Source: an uncultured Verrucomicrobiae bacterium
Lineage (GTDB): Bacteria; Verrucomicrobiota; Verrucomicrobiia; Verrucomicrobiales; DEV007
DNA length: 5,862 nucleotides
NCBI GenBank assembly: GCA_937898895.1
Contig: CALDKL010000227.1
Location: forward strand, 1-5,862
Reading direction: 5' to 3'
In this document: positions 1 to 5,862 of the stretch, piece after piece
Numbering within the stretch: the first letter of the stretch is position 1
Layout: the number at the start of each line of letters is the position of its first letter
Notes under the pieces: model-generated
Told to the model about the DNA's origin: nothing
Seen by the model: only the letters and a program-made list of their open reading frames with translations
The model's database searches: none
Program-made: the position numbers and the translations under genes

Positions 1-1073
1 TCGTCGTCACCGCCCATGGTGAGATCGAAAATACGATCGCGGCACGGAAGCTGGGAGTGCGTGAGTTTTTTACGAAGCCTCTCGATTTCACGGCCTTCAC
101 GGCTGCGCTCGCGGCACTCCTGCGGTCGGCCGATCCGGAAAGGGGGATGGAGCGTCCCCCCGGCGGAGACGGGGCATTCCTCGGGGCGGCGCTCTCGATG
201 CGTCCGGTGTTCCGCCAGATCGCGCACGCTTGTGCGAGCAGGGAGCCGACTTTGATTCGTGGCGAAGTCGGGACGGGAAAAACGCGGGCGGCACGACTCA
301 TTCACGAACACTCCGGTGCCGCGCCGGGGGCCTGGGCCGTCCACCTGCCTGGGGACGGGGATCTCCCGGCAAGCCTGGCCGAGGCACACGGAGGCAGTCT
401 GCTCATTGAGGAAGTCGCCGCACTGGCCCCCGCAGATCAGGGATGGCTCGTTCAGGCGATGGAATCGGCAGACGATTCCCTCCCCCGTCTCCTCGCCACG
501 ACGACTCGCGATCTCGCGGCGGCGGTCGCGGAAGGGAGTTTTCGCGGCGATCTTTTTTACCGTTTGCAGGTGCTCGAAATCCGCCTTCCTCCCCTGCGCG
601 ATCGGATCGAGGATCTGCCGGCCCTGACAGACTTCTTCACCGGTCAACTGGCATCGGGCCGCCATGTCGAATTCGCCGGACCCGCCCTGCGGCAGCTTGC
701 CGGATACGATTGGCCTGGCAACTTGCGAGAGTTGCGCAACGTCGTCTCTTTCGCCATCACCGCCGCTGCCGGAGGCACTCTGCTCGAGCCGCACCATCTC
801 CCGGTGCATCTCACGGAGGCGCGAGAAACAGAAGCGGGCGGATCGGGTGACCTCGCCCGTTCCCTGCACGAGGCGCTGGACCACTGGCTCGAGGATCGAA
901 TGTCGGGCGAACCCCGACCGAACTACGGAGCACTTTCGGAAGCGCTCGAGGCGGCGCTGATCCGGGCATTGCTGCCCCGATACGGAGGACGCCTCGCCCG
1001 CCTCGCCTCGGATCTTCAGGCAAACCGCACGACCTTGCGAAAGCGACTGCGCAGTGGGACGGCGGCGGATTGA
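1..1073 (+). CDS. NtrC-family response regulator lacking the GAFTGA loop (5' partial)
   Basis: The reading frame is already open at base 3, so the gene starts outside the window. The GTG at 57 lies inside a receiver domain and is not a credible start. Bases 3-90 encode the end of a receiver (VVTAHGEIENT, then FFTKPLDF) with its conserved Thr and Lys-Pro. An AAA+ domain follows: Walker A GEVGTGKT (261-284), a Walker B-like LLIEEV (399-416), sensor I region ATTTRDL (495-515), arginine-finger region FRGDLFYRL (540-566) and sensor II WPGNLREL (711-734). A Fis-type helix-turn-helix ends the protein (about 954-1052, ending TTLRKRLR). Family members are phosphorylated by a sensor kinase and normally remodel sigma-54 RNA polymerase. 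Here Walker A and Walker B are only about 50 residues apart, roughly 20 fewer than usual, and the sigma-54-contacting GAFTGA loop is missing. Walker B has Glu for Asp and sensor I has Thr for Asn. It is probably a DNA-binding regulator acting without sigma-54. The family call is firm; the mode of action is inferred. Confidence 0.9.
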   Translation, partial: VVTAHGEIENTIAARKLGVREFFTKPLDFTAFTAALAALLRSADPERGMERPPGGDGAFLGAALSMRPVFRQIAHACASREPTLIRGEVGTGKTRAARLIHEHSGAAPGAWAVHLPGDGDLPASLAEAHGGSLLIEEVAALAPADQGWLVQAMESADDSLPRLLATTTRDLAAAVAEGSFRGDLFYRLQVLEIRLPPLRDRIEDLPALTDFFTGQLASGRHVEFAGPALRQLAGYDWPGNLRELRNVVSFAITAAAGGTLLEPHHLPVHLTEARETEAGGSGDLARSLHEALDHWLEDRMSGEPRPNYGALSEALEAALIRALLPRYGGRLARLASDLQANRTTLRKRLRSGTAAD

Positions 1074-1184
1074 GCAGATTTTGTCCAGGGAGTGGATTGG
1101 AATTGACCACTTTTGGGAAACCCGGTCCTGCCCCTTGTCAGGTGGTGGCGAATACGCTCTAAGGAGCCTCGTCTATTCAAATCA
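1074..1184 (+). other. Intergenic gap upstream of the TonB receptor gene
   Basis: This 111-bp gap separates the regulator stop from the receptor start. It contains TTGACC (1103-1108) and TACGCT (1153-1158), but they are not spaced as a -35/-10 pair, and no GG-N10-GC sigma-54 promoter is evident. A short inverted repeat CCTG/CAGG (1127-1130 and 1139-1142) is too weak to call a terminator or riboswitch. No Fur-like box is recognisable. Whether the receptor has its own promoter or is co-transcribed with the regulator cannot be decided by eye. Confidence 0.5.
1161..1166 (+). promoter_or_regulatory. Possible ribosome binding site of the receptor gene, unusually distant
   Basis: AAGGAG is a strong Shine-Dalgarno match, but it ends 18 bases before the ATG at 1185, well beyond the usual 5-10. 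The in-frame codons between them include no ATG, GTG or TTG. So either a distant or looped ribosome binding site is used, or initiation does not depend on it. Confidence 0.35.
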
Positions 1185-3374
1185 ATGAAACCCGTCTCTC
1201 GCCTCTTGTTCCGTGCCGCCGTTCCGAGCTTGCTCGCGGGGGCGTGTTGGCTCCTTCCGCTCTCTGCCGAGGAGCAAGCAGCCGTCGAAAGCACCCTCGA
1301 TCCCGTCGTCGTTTCGGGAACCGAGCCGAGTGCCAAACCGGTCTTCCTCGCCGACGCCGAAAGCCATCTCGACGTGCCTCTCGTCGTCACGCCGACTCGC
1401 GAAGTGGCTCCGGCGACCCTGTCGCCGTATTCCCTCGCAACGATCAGCGGAGAACGGATCATCGAGCGTCTCGGACGCACCTTGCCGGAATTGCTCGGGG
1501 AAACGCCTTCGGTGATGGTGCAGAAGACCTCGCACGGGCAGGGTTCACCCTACATCCGCGGATTCACCGGCTACCGCAATCTCGCCCTCATTGATGGGGT
1601 GCGGCTCAACAACTCGACCTTTCGCGACGGACCGAATCAATACTGGAGCACGATCGATCCCTATTCGCTGCGGTCCATCGAACTGGTCCGCGGGCAGGGT
1701 TCGGTGCTCTACGGTACCGACGCGATCGGCGGCACCCTCAATGCCCTCACGGCGCGTCCCCTGTATGCCGAATCCGGATCCCTCGTCGGAGGCCGCACCT
1801 TCGGACGCTGGTCCTCTGCCGAGCAGAGTTACACGGGACGGGTGGAGGGCTCCGTGTCCGAGGCGGATCAATACGGCTTCCTCTTCGGATTCACCGGAAA
1901 GGACTATGGCGATCTCCGCACGGCAGGGCAGGGGGAAAATCCGAACACGGGCTATGAGGAATGGGATGCAGACGTGAAGGGCGAGTTTTTCCTCAATCCC
2001 GACACCCGCCTCACCTTCCTCCATCAACAGGTTCGTCAGAACGATGCCTGGCGCACTCACAGCACGATCTACGGCATCCCCTGGCGCGGCACCACCATCG
2101 GATCAGACCAACGCCGCTCGTTCGATCAGGAACGGCAACTCACCTATCTGCAACTCGAAGGCAATCCGGAGGGCGTCGTCGATCACTACCTCGTCGGCAT
2201 CAGTCACCAGCACCAGGGCGAAGATCAATTCCGCATCCGTGCCGTCGGCGACGGGAGGCGGCATCGCAGCGGATTCGATGTCAATACCTACGGAGCCATC
2301 GCACAGCTTTCCTCCGATACCGCCGCAGGCTACCTCACCTACGGGGCGAGCTACTACATCGATCGCGTCGATTCCTACCGGAACAACTACAATCCCAACG
2401 GCAGTTTCAGCGGCAGCGAGATCCAGGGGCCGGTACCGGATGACTCGACCTACGAAATGGCCGATGTCTTTATCCAGGACCGGATCACGGTGAACGACCG
2501 ACTCGACGTCTGGCTCGGCGTCCGCACCACCCAGGTGCAGGCAGAGGTCGGTCGCGGCCAGGATCCCGTGACCGGGAATCCCTTCTCCCTTGAGGAAGAG
2601 TGGACGAGCACGGTCGGCAGCGGACGTTTCCTCTACGATCTCGACGGCAGCGATACGCTCGCGCTCTTCGGAGGTGTCTCGCAGGGCTTCCGTGCGCCCA
2701 ATCTGTCCGACCTTTCCCGTCTCGATCTCGCGAGGTCGGGCGAGATTGAGACTCCCTCACCCTGGCTCGAACCCGAAAAATACACCTCCATGGAAATCGG
2801 AGTCCGCAAGGATCTCGAATCGACTCACCTGTCGGCGGCCTACTACTACACCGAGATCACCGATTACATCGTCGGCAAACGGACGGGTCGAATCGTGAGT
2901 GGGGCCAACGAGGTGACGAAAACCAACGGAGGGGAAGGATACGTCAGTGGAGTGGAACTCGAGATCGAACAGGGTCTCACCGAGAATCTGACCCTCTTCG
3001 GTTGGTTGTCCTGGCAGGATGGCGATCTGGAGAAAGACGGAGTCCGCGAGCCGATGAGCCGCCTGATGCCGCTGACGGCGGAGGCGGGGGTGCGCTGGTC
3101 GCCCTGCGACAGGGCTTGGGTGGAGTTGCTCGCCTACGGAGCGGCCGAGCAGGATCTGATGCCGCTGCGCGACACGCTCGACACTGAGCGCATTCCGCCC
3201 GGCGGCACCTCCGGTTATGTCATCGGCACGCTGCGCGGCGGCTATGACCTGGGCAACGGACTCACCCTCACCGCTGCCCTCGAGAACCTTACCGATGAGC
3301 CCTATCGCGTCCACGGTTCCGGCATCAATGGGCCCGAGCGAAACTTCATCCTCGGGGCAGAGTGGAAGTTCTGA
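1185..3374 (+). CDS. TonB-dependent outer-membrane receptor
   Basis: A complete 729-residue receptor for energy-dependent uptake of a scarce ligand (iron complex, haem, cobalamin or similar) across the outer membrane. The ATG at 1185 is preferred over the TTG at 1113 because it opens directly into a signal peptide: Arg/Lys-containing n-region, hydrophobic residues about 11-27, probable cleavage after LSA (residue 28). TonB-box-like strings follow at 39-45 (DPVVVSG) and 65-71 (PLVVTPT). The plug spans about 77-190, with SPYIRGFTGYRNLALIDGVR near 121-140, GPNQYW (149-154), and VRGQGSVLYGTDAIGG (168-183). The remainder fits a 22-strand barrel, including GFRAPNLSDL (501-510), LEPEKYTSMEIGVR (528-541) and a closing strand ending in Phe (AEWKF). 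FRAP and the NPNL-like SPWL recall haem/haemoglobin receptors, but no His lies between them and FRAP is widespread, so the ligand is unassigned. The family call is very secure. Confidence 0.95.
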   Translation: MKPVSRLLFRAAVPSLLAGACWLLPLSAEEQAAVESTLDPVVVSGTEPSAKPVFLADAESHLDVPLVVTPTREVAPATLSPYSLATISGERIIERLGRTLPELLGETPSVMVQKTSHGQGSPYIRGFTGYRNLALIDGVRLNNSTFRDGPNQYWSTIDPYSLRSIELVRGQGSVLYGTDAIGGTLNALTARPLYAESGSLVGGRTFGRWSSAEQSYTGRVEGSVSEADQYGFLFGFTGKDYGDLRTAGQGENPNTGYEEWDADVKGEFFLNPDTRLTFLHQQVRQNDAWRTHSTIYGIPWRGTTIGSDQRRSFDQERQLTYLQLEGNPEGVVDHYLVGISHQHQGEDQFRIRAVGDGRRHRSGFDVNTYGAIAQLSSDTAAGYLTYGASYYIDRVDSYRNNYNPNGSFSGSEIQGPVPDDSTYEMADVFIQDRITVNDRLDVWLGVRTTQVQAEVGRGQDPVTGNPFSLEEEWTSTVGSGRFLYDLDGSDTLALFGGVSQGFRAPNLSDLSRLDLARSGEIETPSPWLEPEKYTSMEIGVRKDLESTHLSAAYYYTEITDYIVGKRTGRIVSGANEVTKTNGGEGYVSGVELEIEQGLTENLTLFGWLSWQDGDLEKDGVREPMSRLMPLTAEAGVRWSPCDRAWVELLAYGAAEQDLMPLRDTLDTERIPPGGTSGYVIGTLRGGYDLGNGLTLTAALENLTDEPYRVHGSGINGPERNFILGAEWKF

Positions 3375-3451
3375 GGGATCGCCTCCCTTCAATGGGTGTC
3401 GCCGCCTCGACAAGAGATTGGCGGCACGCCTGATTCGGCCTTGAAACAATA

Positions 3452-3479
3452 AACCCGTCGCGGTCTCCCGCGACGGGTT
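3452..3479. terminator. Bidirectional intrinsic terminator between convergent genes
   Basis: AACCCGTCGCGG (3452-3463) pairs perfectly with CCGCGACGGGTT (3468-3479) around a TCTC loop, giving a GC-rich 12-bp stem. On the minus strand the stem is followed by TATTGTTT, a good U-rich tail. On the plus strand the stem ends in TT followed by CTTCC, a weaker tail. It lies 77 bases after the receptor stop and 30 bases after the EF-hand gene stop, so it can serve both, with stronger support for the minus-strand gene. Confidence 0.9.
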
Positions 3480-3509
3480 CTTCCGTGGGTCAGGAAGCAC
3501 GGAAAGGGA

Positions 3510-3878
3510 TTACTCGGCCTTCGGTTTTTCCTTGGCCTCGCCCTTGGGCTCACCTTTGCCTTTGCCCTTGCCTTTGGGGGGCTTCGGCGGGGCGGAGAGT
3601 TCGGCCTTGTCGAGTTGGCCGTCCTTGTTGGTGTCGCGGCTCTTGAACATCTTGGCGGGATCGCCGCCCTTTTCCTTTGCCTTGACGGCGTTGGGGCCGG
3701 CCACAAACTCCGCTTCAGAGAGGGTGCCGTTGCCGTCCTTGTCGAGTTGCTTGATCGTAGCTTCGGCGCGCTTGGCGGGATCACCGCCCTTGCCCTTGCC
3801 TTTTTCTTTGCCTTCTTCCGCCTGAAGACCGACAGCCAAACCGGCCATCAGGGTGGCCAAAACGAGGAATTTATTCAT
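3510..3878 (-). CDS. Exported EF-hand protein with Lys/Gly-rich tails
   Basis: A 122-residue protein, probably exported and calcium-binding. The ATG at 3878 is chosen over the in-frame TTG at 3896 because it begins a clean signal peptide (MNKFLVLATLMAGLAVGLQA, cleavage about residue 20). No strong Shine-Dalgarno is visible. Two canonical 12-residue EF loops follow: DKDGNGTLSEAE (46-57) and DTNKDGQLDKAE (82-93). Each has acidic or polar residues at positions 1, 3, 5 and 9, Gly at 6 and Glu at 12. Both are preceded by KGGDPAK (30-36 and 70-76), which points to an internal duplication. Low-complexity Lys/Gly/Glu segments flank the pair (21-32 and 98-122, the latter with four KG units). There is no enzymatic domain. 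Binding is predicted from the loops; a calcium buffer, structural or surface-adhering role is speculative. The gene has its own terminator downstream. Confidence 0.9.
   Translation of the reverse strand: MNKFLVLATLMAGLAVGLQAEEGKEKGKGKGGDPAKRAEATIKQLDKDGNGTLSEAEFVAGPNAVKAKEKGGDPAKMFKSRDTNKDGQLDKAELSAPPKPPKGKGKGKGEPKGEAKEKPKAE
3553..3576. repeat. Hexanucleotide tract CCTTTG/CCCTTG (four units)
   Basis: Four tandem 6-bp units (CCTTTG, CCTTTG, CCCTTG, CCTTTG on the plus strand) encode KGKGKGKG, residues 102-109 of the EF-hand protein. A shorter run of the same unit at 3787-3798 encodes the N-terminal KG repeats. Because each unit is 6 bp, slippage would change the number of KG units without breaking the frame. 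Confidence 0.85.
3651..3671 (-). repeat. Direct repeat, copy 2, encoding KGGDPAK before EF-hand 2
   Basis: This 21-bp segment matches 3771-3791 at 20 of 21 positions; the single difference is G at 3663 against A at 3783. The copies lie exactly 120 bp (40 codons) apart in the same frame, each leading into an EF-hand, as expected after duplication of a KGGDPAK-plus-EF-hand module. Confidence 0.85.
3771..3791 (-). repeat. Direct repeat, copy 1, encoding KGGDPAK before EF-hand 1
   Basis: This is the partner of the 21-bp segment at 3651-3671. It lies directly after the N-terminal Lys/Gly-rich stretch and before EF-hand loop 1. The downstream loops are 36 residues apart rather than 40, so one module has gained or lost about four residues since the presumed duplication. 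Confidence 0.85.
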
Positions 3879-3925
3879 CAGATGTAGGGTTCTCAATTGA
3901 GGTTAATCGGGACAACCGCCCCGGA

Positions 3926-3939
3926 GGAACAACCGTTCC
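3926..3939. promoter_or_regulatory. Inverted repeat, possible operator of the EF-hand gene
   Basis: GGAAC-AACC-GTTCC is a perfect 5-bp dyad with a 4-base centre, 48-61 bases upstream of the EF-hand ATG. Its core GAACAACCGTT (3927-3937) recurs with one change at 3962-3972, and a related GGGACAACCG lies at 3909-3918. No U-tract follows on either strand, so a protein-binding site is likelier than a terminator. No regulator family is recognised. Confidence 0.35.
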
Positions 3940-3958
3940 CGCTTCTATTAACGCCGAG

Positions 3959-3972
3959 AACGAACAATCGTT
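3959..3972. promoter_or_regulatory. Second inverted repeat, possible operator of the EF-hand gene
   Basis: AACGA-ACAA-TCGTT is a perfect 5-bp dyad with a 4-base centre, the same geometry as the one at 3926-3939. The two share GAACAA(C/T)CGTT with start-to-start spacing of 35 bp. It lies between the htpG stop and the EF-hand gene, so it could belong to the EF-hand promoter region. Confidence 0.3.
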
Positions 3973-3974
3973 GC

Positions 3975-4006
3975 AAAAAAATCTCTCAAGCGTTCGATTT
4001 TTTGAG
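3975..4006 (-). terminator. Weak terminator-like structure at the htpG 3' end
   Basis: Read on the minus strand, CTCAA (4006-4002) can pair with TTGAG (3989-3985) around a 12-base loop that overlaps the htpG stop codon, followed after a few bases by seven consecutive T (3981-3975). The T-run suits an intrinsic terminator, but a 5-bp, not very GC-rich stem is marginal. Some transcripts may continue into the EF-hand gene. Confidence 0.3.
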
Positions 4007-5860
4007 GGCGGCCTCCATCAGCTGGAAGCCGCGGTCGATCAGAAGGACGCGATCCTCGAGAAGGCCAGCGGCGAGCAGGGCATTGTCGAGGAGCTGCGCC
4101 GCAGCGAGTTTTGCGAGGTCGGGATTGGTTTCGCGGGCGGCAGCGAGGGCGTGGACGAGGCCGTGCCGGGGATTGACCTCGAGTTCGACTTTTTCAAACG
4201 GCAGCGGTTCGCCGGGATTCATGGCCCGCATCATCTGGCGCATTTGCGCACCCATTCCGTGGGCGGGTACGAGGACGGCAGCAGGGCTGCTGATGAGTCG
4301 CTTGCCCGCCGCGACGGTTTCTACGCGGTCTCCCAGCTCGGTGGTGAGAAATTCACAGAGAGCCGTCATGGCCTCGTCGGAGAGTGCTTCGCCGGGAGTC
4401 TCGATGTTCGCGTCGTCGGCGAGTTCGACTTTGGAGGAGGCAGCGGAAAGGAGCGGCTTGCCGTCGAATTGGTGGAGATGCTGGAGGAGGTATTCGTCGA
4501 TTGTGTCGAGGAAGTAGATCACCTCGATTCCGCGTACCTTGAGAGCCTCGAGGTAGGGCCCGGCCTCGACCGAAGCTCGGTCGGTGCCGGTGAGGTAATA
4601 GATTGTGTCCTGCCCCTCTTTGGCGCGGGTGAGGTAGTCTTCGAATCCGGTCAGGGTGCCCGGTTCGCACAGGCTGCTCTCGAAACGCAGCAGTTTGGCG
4701 AGACCTTCGCGATGCTCAAAATCGGTCACGATGCCTTCCTTGAGGAAGCGCGAGAATTTCGTGTGGAACTCCCTGTATTTGTCGGCCTTGTCTTTTGCCT
4801 CGCCGTCGAGGAATCTCAGAAAGCGTTTTGTGACGGCGCGGTTGATCGTGCGGACGAGGGAGCTGTCCTGCATCGATTCCCGACTGATGTTCAGGGGGAG
4901 GTCGGCACTGTCGATGACACCGCGGAGAAAACGCAGCCATTCCGGAAGAAGTCCCTCGGGTTTGTCGTCGATGAGAACGTTTCTGCAATACAGCGAGACG
5001 CCCGGCTCCATCTGGCCCATTCCCCAGAGTTCGGTGTTTTCGGTCGGCACGAAGAGGAGGGCATTCAGTTCGATGGGGGAATCCACATTGAAATGCATGC
5101 GGTAGCGGGGCGCGTCATAGGCCTTCGCGGAGAACTTGTAGAACGAGTCGTATTCCTCGTCGGAGACCTCGTTCTTTTTCTTCCGCCAGATGGCTTCGAC
5201 CTTGTTGATGCGCTCCTCGCCGATCATGACGGGAAAGGAGACGAAATTCGAATAGTTTTCGACGATGGAGCGGATGCGGTCGGCTTTGGCGAAGTCGGCG
5301 CAATCTTCGCGCAATTTCAGAACGATGCGGCAGCCACGAGGCAGGTCTTCGGCAGATTCGGTGATTTCATAGCCCGTCTTGCCGTCGCTGGTCCAGACGA
5401 GCGATTCGGAGCCCTCGCGCCACGAGCGGCTGTGGACGGTGACTTCGTCGGCAACCATGAAGGCGGAGTAAAATCCGACGCCGAATTGGCCGATGAGCGC
5501 ACTCTCCTTTCGAGCCGATTCCTCGAGATTGCGGAGGAAGGCCTTGGAACCGGAGTGGGCGATGGTGCCGAGGTTTTCGTGCAGCTCTTCGCGGGTCATG
5601 CCCAGGCCGTGGTCGGCGATGGTGAGGGTCTTGGCCTCTTCATCGACGGAGAGCTGGATCTCGAGGGGCAGTTCGGGACCGGAGATCGCGCTCTCGGTGA
5701 GCTGGAGATGGCGCAGCTTCTCGAGGGCGTCGGAGGCGTTCGAGACGAGCTCGCGCACGAAAATCTCCTTGTCCGTGTAGAGCGAATGAATGACGATGTC
5801 CAGCACCTGGCTGACCTCGGCCTGGAACTCGCGTTTTTCGGGAGCAATCGTGGTAGACAT
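3986..5860 (-). CDS. htpG: HtpG, bacterial Hsp90 chaperone
   Basis: A complete 624-residue cytosolic Hsp90, an ATP-driven homodimeric chaperone that remodels late-folding clients; E. coli HtpG is also 624 residues. The N-terminal GHKL ATPase domain (about 1-220) shows FQAEVSQVLDIVIHSLYTDK near 12-31, FVRELVSNASDAL (34-46) with probable catalytic Glu37 and Asn41, DHGLGM (83-88) with adenine-binding Asp83, the lid sequence LGTIAHSGSKAFL (97-109), and GQFGVGF (124-130). The middle domain (about 230-500) contains LPLNISRE (321-328) with the conserved ATP-contacting Arg327. The C-terminal dimerisation domain ends the protein, with MRQMMRAMNPG (540-550), LEVNPRHGLV (560-569) and LLDNALLAAGLLED (590-603). 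The start at 5860 matches the usual HtpG N-terminus; its ribosome binding site lies outside the window. The ATP motif has His84 where DNG is more typical. Identity is essentially certain. Confidence 0.98.
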   Translation of the reverse strand: MSTTIAPEKREFQAEVSQVLDIVIHSLYTDKEIFVRELVSNASDALEKLRHLQLTESAISGPELPLEIQLSVDEEAKTLTIADHGLGMTREELHENLGTIAHSGSKAFLRNLEESARKESALIGQFGVGFYSAFMVADEVTVHSRSWREGSESLVWTSDGKTGYEITESAEDLPRGCRIVLKLREDCADFAKADRIRSIVENYSNFVSFPVMIGEERINKVEAIWRKKKNEVSDEEYDSFYKFSAKAYDAPRYRMHFNVDSPIELNALLFVPTENTELWGMGQMEPGVSLYCRNVLIDDKPEGLLPEWLRFLRGVIDSADLPLNISRESMQDSSLVRTINRAVTKRFLRFLDGEAKDKADKYREFHTKFSRFLKEGIVTDFEHREGLAKLLRFESSLCEPGTLTGFEDYLTRAKEGQDTIYYLTGTDRASVEAGPYLEALKVRGIEVIYFLDTIDEYLLQHLHQFDGKPLLSAASSKVELADDANIETPGEALSDEAMTALCEFLTTELGDRVETVAAGKRLISSPAAVLVPAHGMGAQMRQMMRAMNPGEPLPFEKVELEVNPRHGLVHALAAARETNPDLAKLAAAQLLDNALLAAGLLEDRVLLIDRGFQLMEAALKKSNA

Positions 5861-5862
5861 GG

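Noticed and set aside
1103..1145. Possible cobalamin riboswitch upstream of the receptor (GGGAAACCCGGTCCTGCCCC)
   Set aside because: Only a superficial match to B12-element segments; the 111-bp gap is too short for the class and the B12 box and stems are absent.
1185..1250. Receptor signal peptide read as a lipoprotein signal (LLAGAC)
   Set aside because: The -3 position before Cys21 is Ala rather than Leu, and the hydrophobic core continues past the Cys to an LSA cleavage site, fitting signal peptidase I.
1545..2060. Antisense open frame of 171 codons opposite the receptor plug
   Set aside because: It is fully inside the conserved plug-coding region, has no domain or signal, and looks like a shadow frame.
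3401..3425. Hairpin GCCGCC/GGCGGC after the receptor stop as its terminator
   Set aside because: Six-base stem with a 13-base loop and no T-run; the much stronger hairpin at 3452-3479 follows.
2757..3500. Long antisense open frame (247 codons) opposite the TonB receptor 3' half
   Set aside because: It overlaps a clearly real receptor, starts downstream of the terminator's far edge, has no recognisable domain, and is Arg/Gly/Pro-rich as expected for a shadow frame in GC-rich DNA.
3879..3896. TTG start at 3896 for the EF-hand protein
   Set aside because: It adds MRTLHL before a normal signal peptide, has no ribosome binding site, and the ATG at 3878 gives a standard signal peptide.

Overview
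This is a GC-rich bacterial window from a Gram-negative organism, since it encodes a TonB-dependent outer-membrane receptor with a signal peptide. The small exported EF-hand protein with Lys/Gly-rich tails is a type I associate with the Planctomycetota/Verrucomicrobiota group. That placement is an inference from protein flavour only; no rRNA or other taxonomic marker is present.

Layout: (1) bases 1-1073, plus strand, the 3' part of an NtrC-type response regulator gene whose receiver domain is cut by the window edge. Its AAA+ domain lacks the GAFTGA loop and has altered Walker B and sensor I positions. (2) 1074-1184, a 111-bp gap with a poorly spaced Shine-Dalgarno-like AAGGAG and no promoter I can support. 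(3) 1185-3374, plus strand, a complete 729-residue TonB-dependent receptor. (4) 3375-3509, a convergent intergenic region holding a perfect 12-bp-stem intrinsic terminator, probably working in both directions. (5) 3510-3878, minus strand, a 122-residue exported protein with two EF-hand loops. (6) 3879-3985, a 107-bp gap with repeated dyad elements upstream of the EF-hand gene and a weak terminator-like structure after htpG. (7) 3986-5860, minus strand, complete htpG (bacterial Hsp90), whose start codon lies two bases from the window end.

The two plus-strand genes converge on the two minus-strand genes at the shared terminator. Nothing ties all four into one pathway: a regulator, an outer-membrane importer, a probable calcium-binding envelope protein and a cytosolic chaperone. 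The regulator could control the adjacent receptor gene, but only proximity and orientation suggest this. I see no mobile element, CRISPR array, tRNA or rRNA. The most unusual items are the degenerate AAA+ regulator, the internally duplicated EF-hand protein and the repeated dyads in its promoter region.
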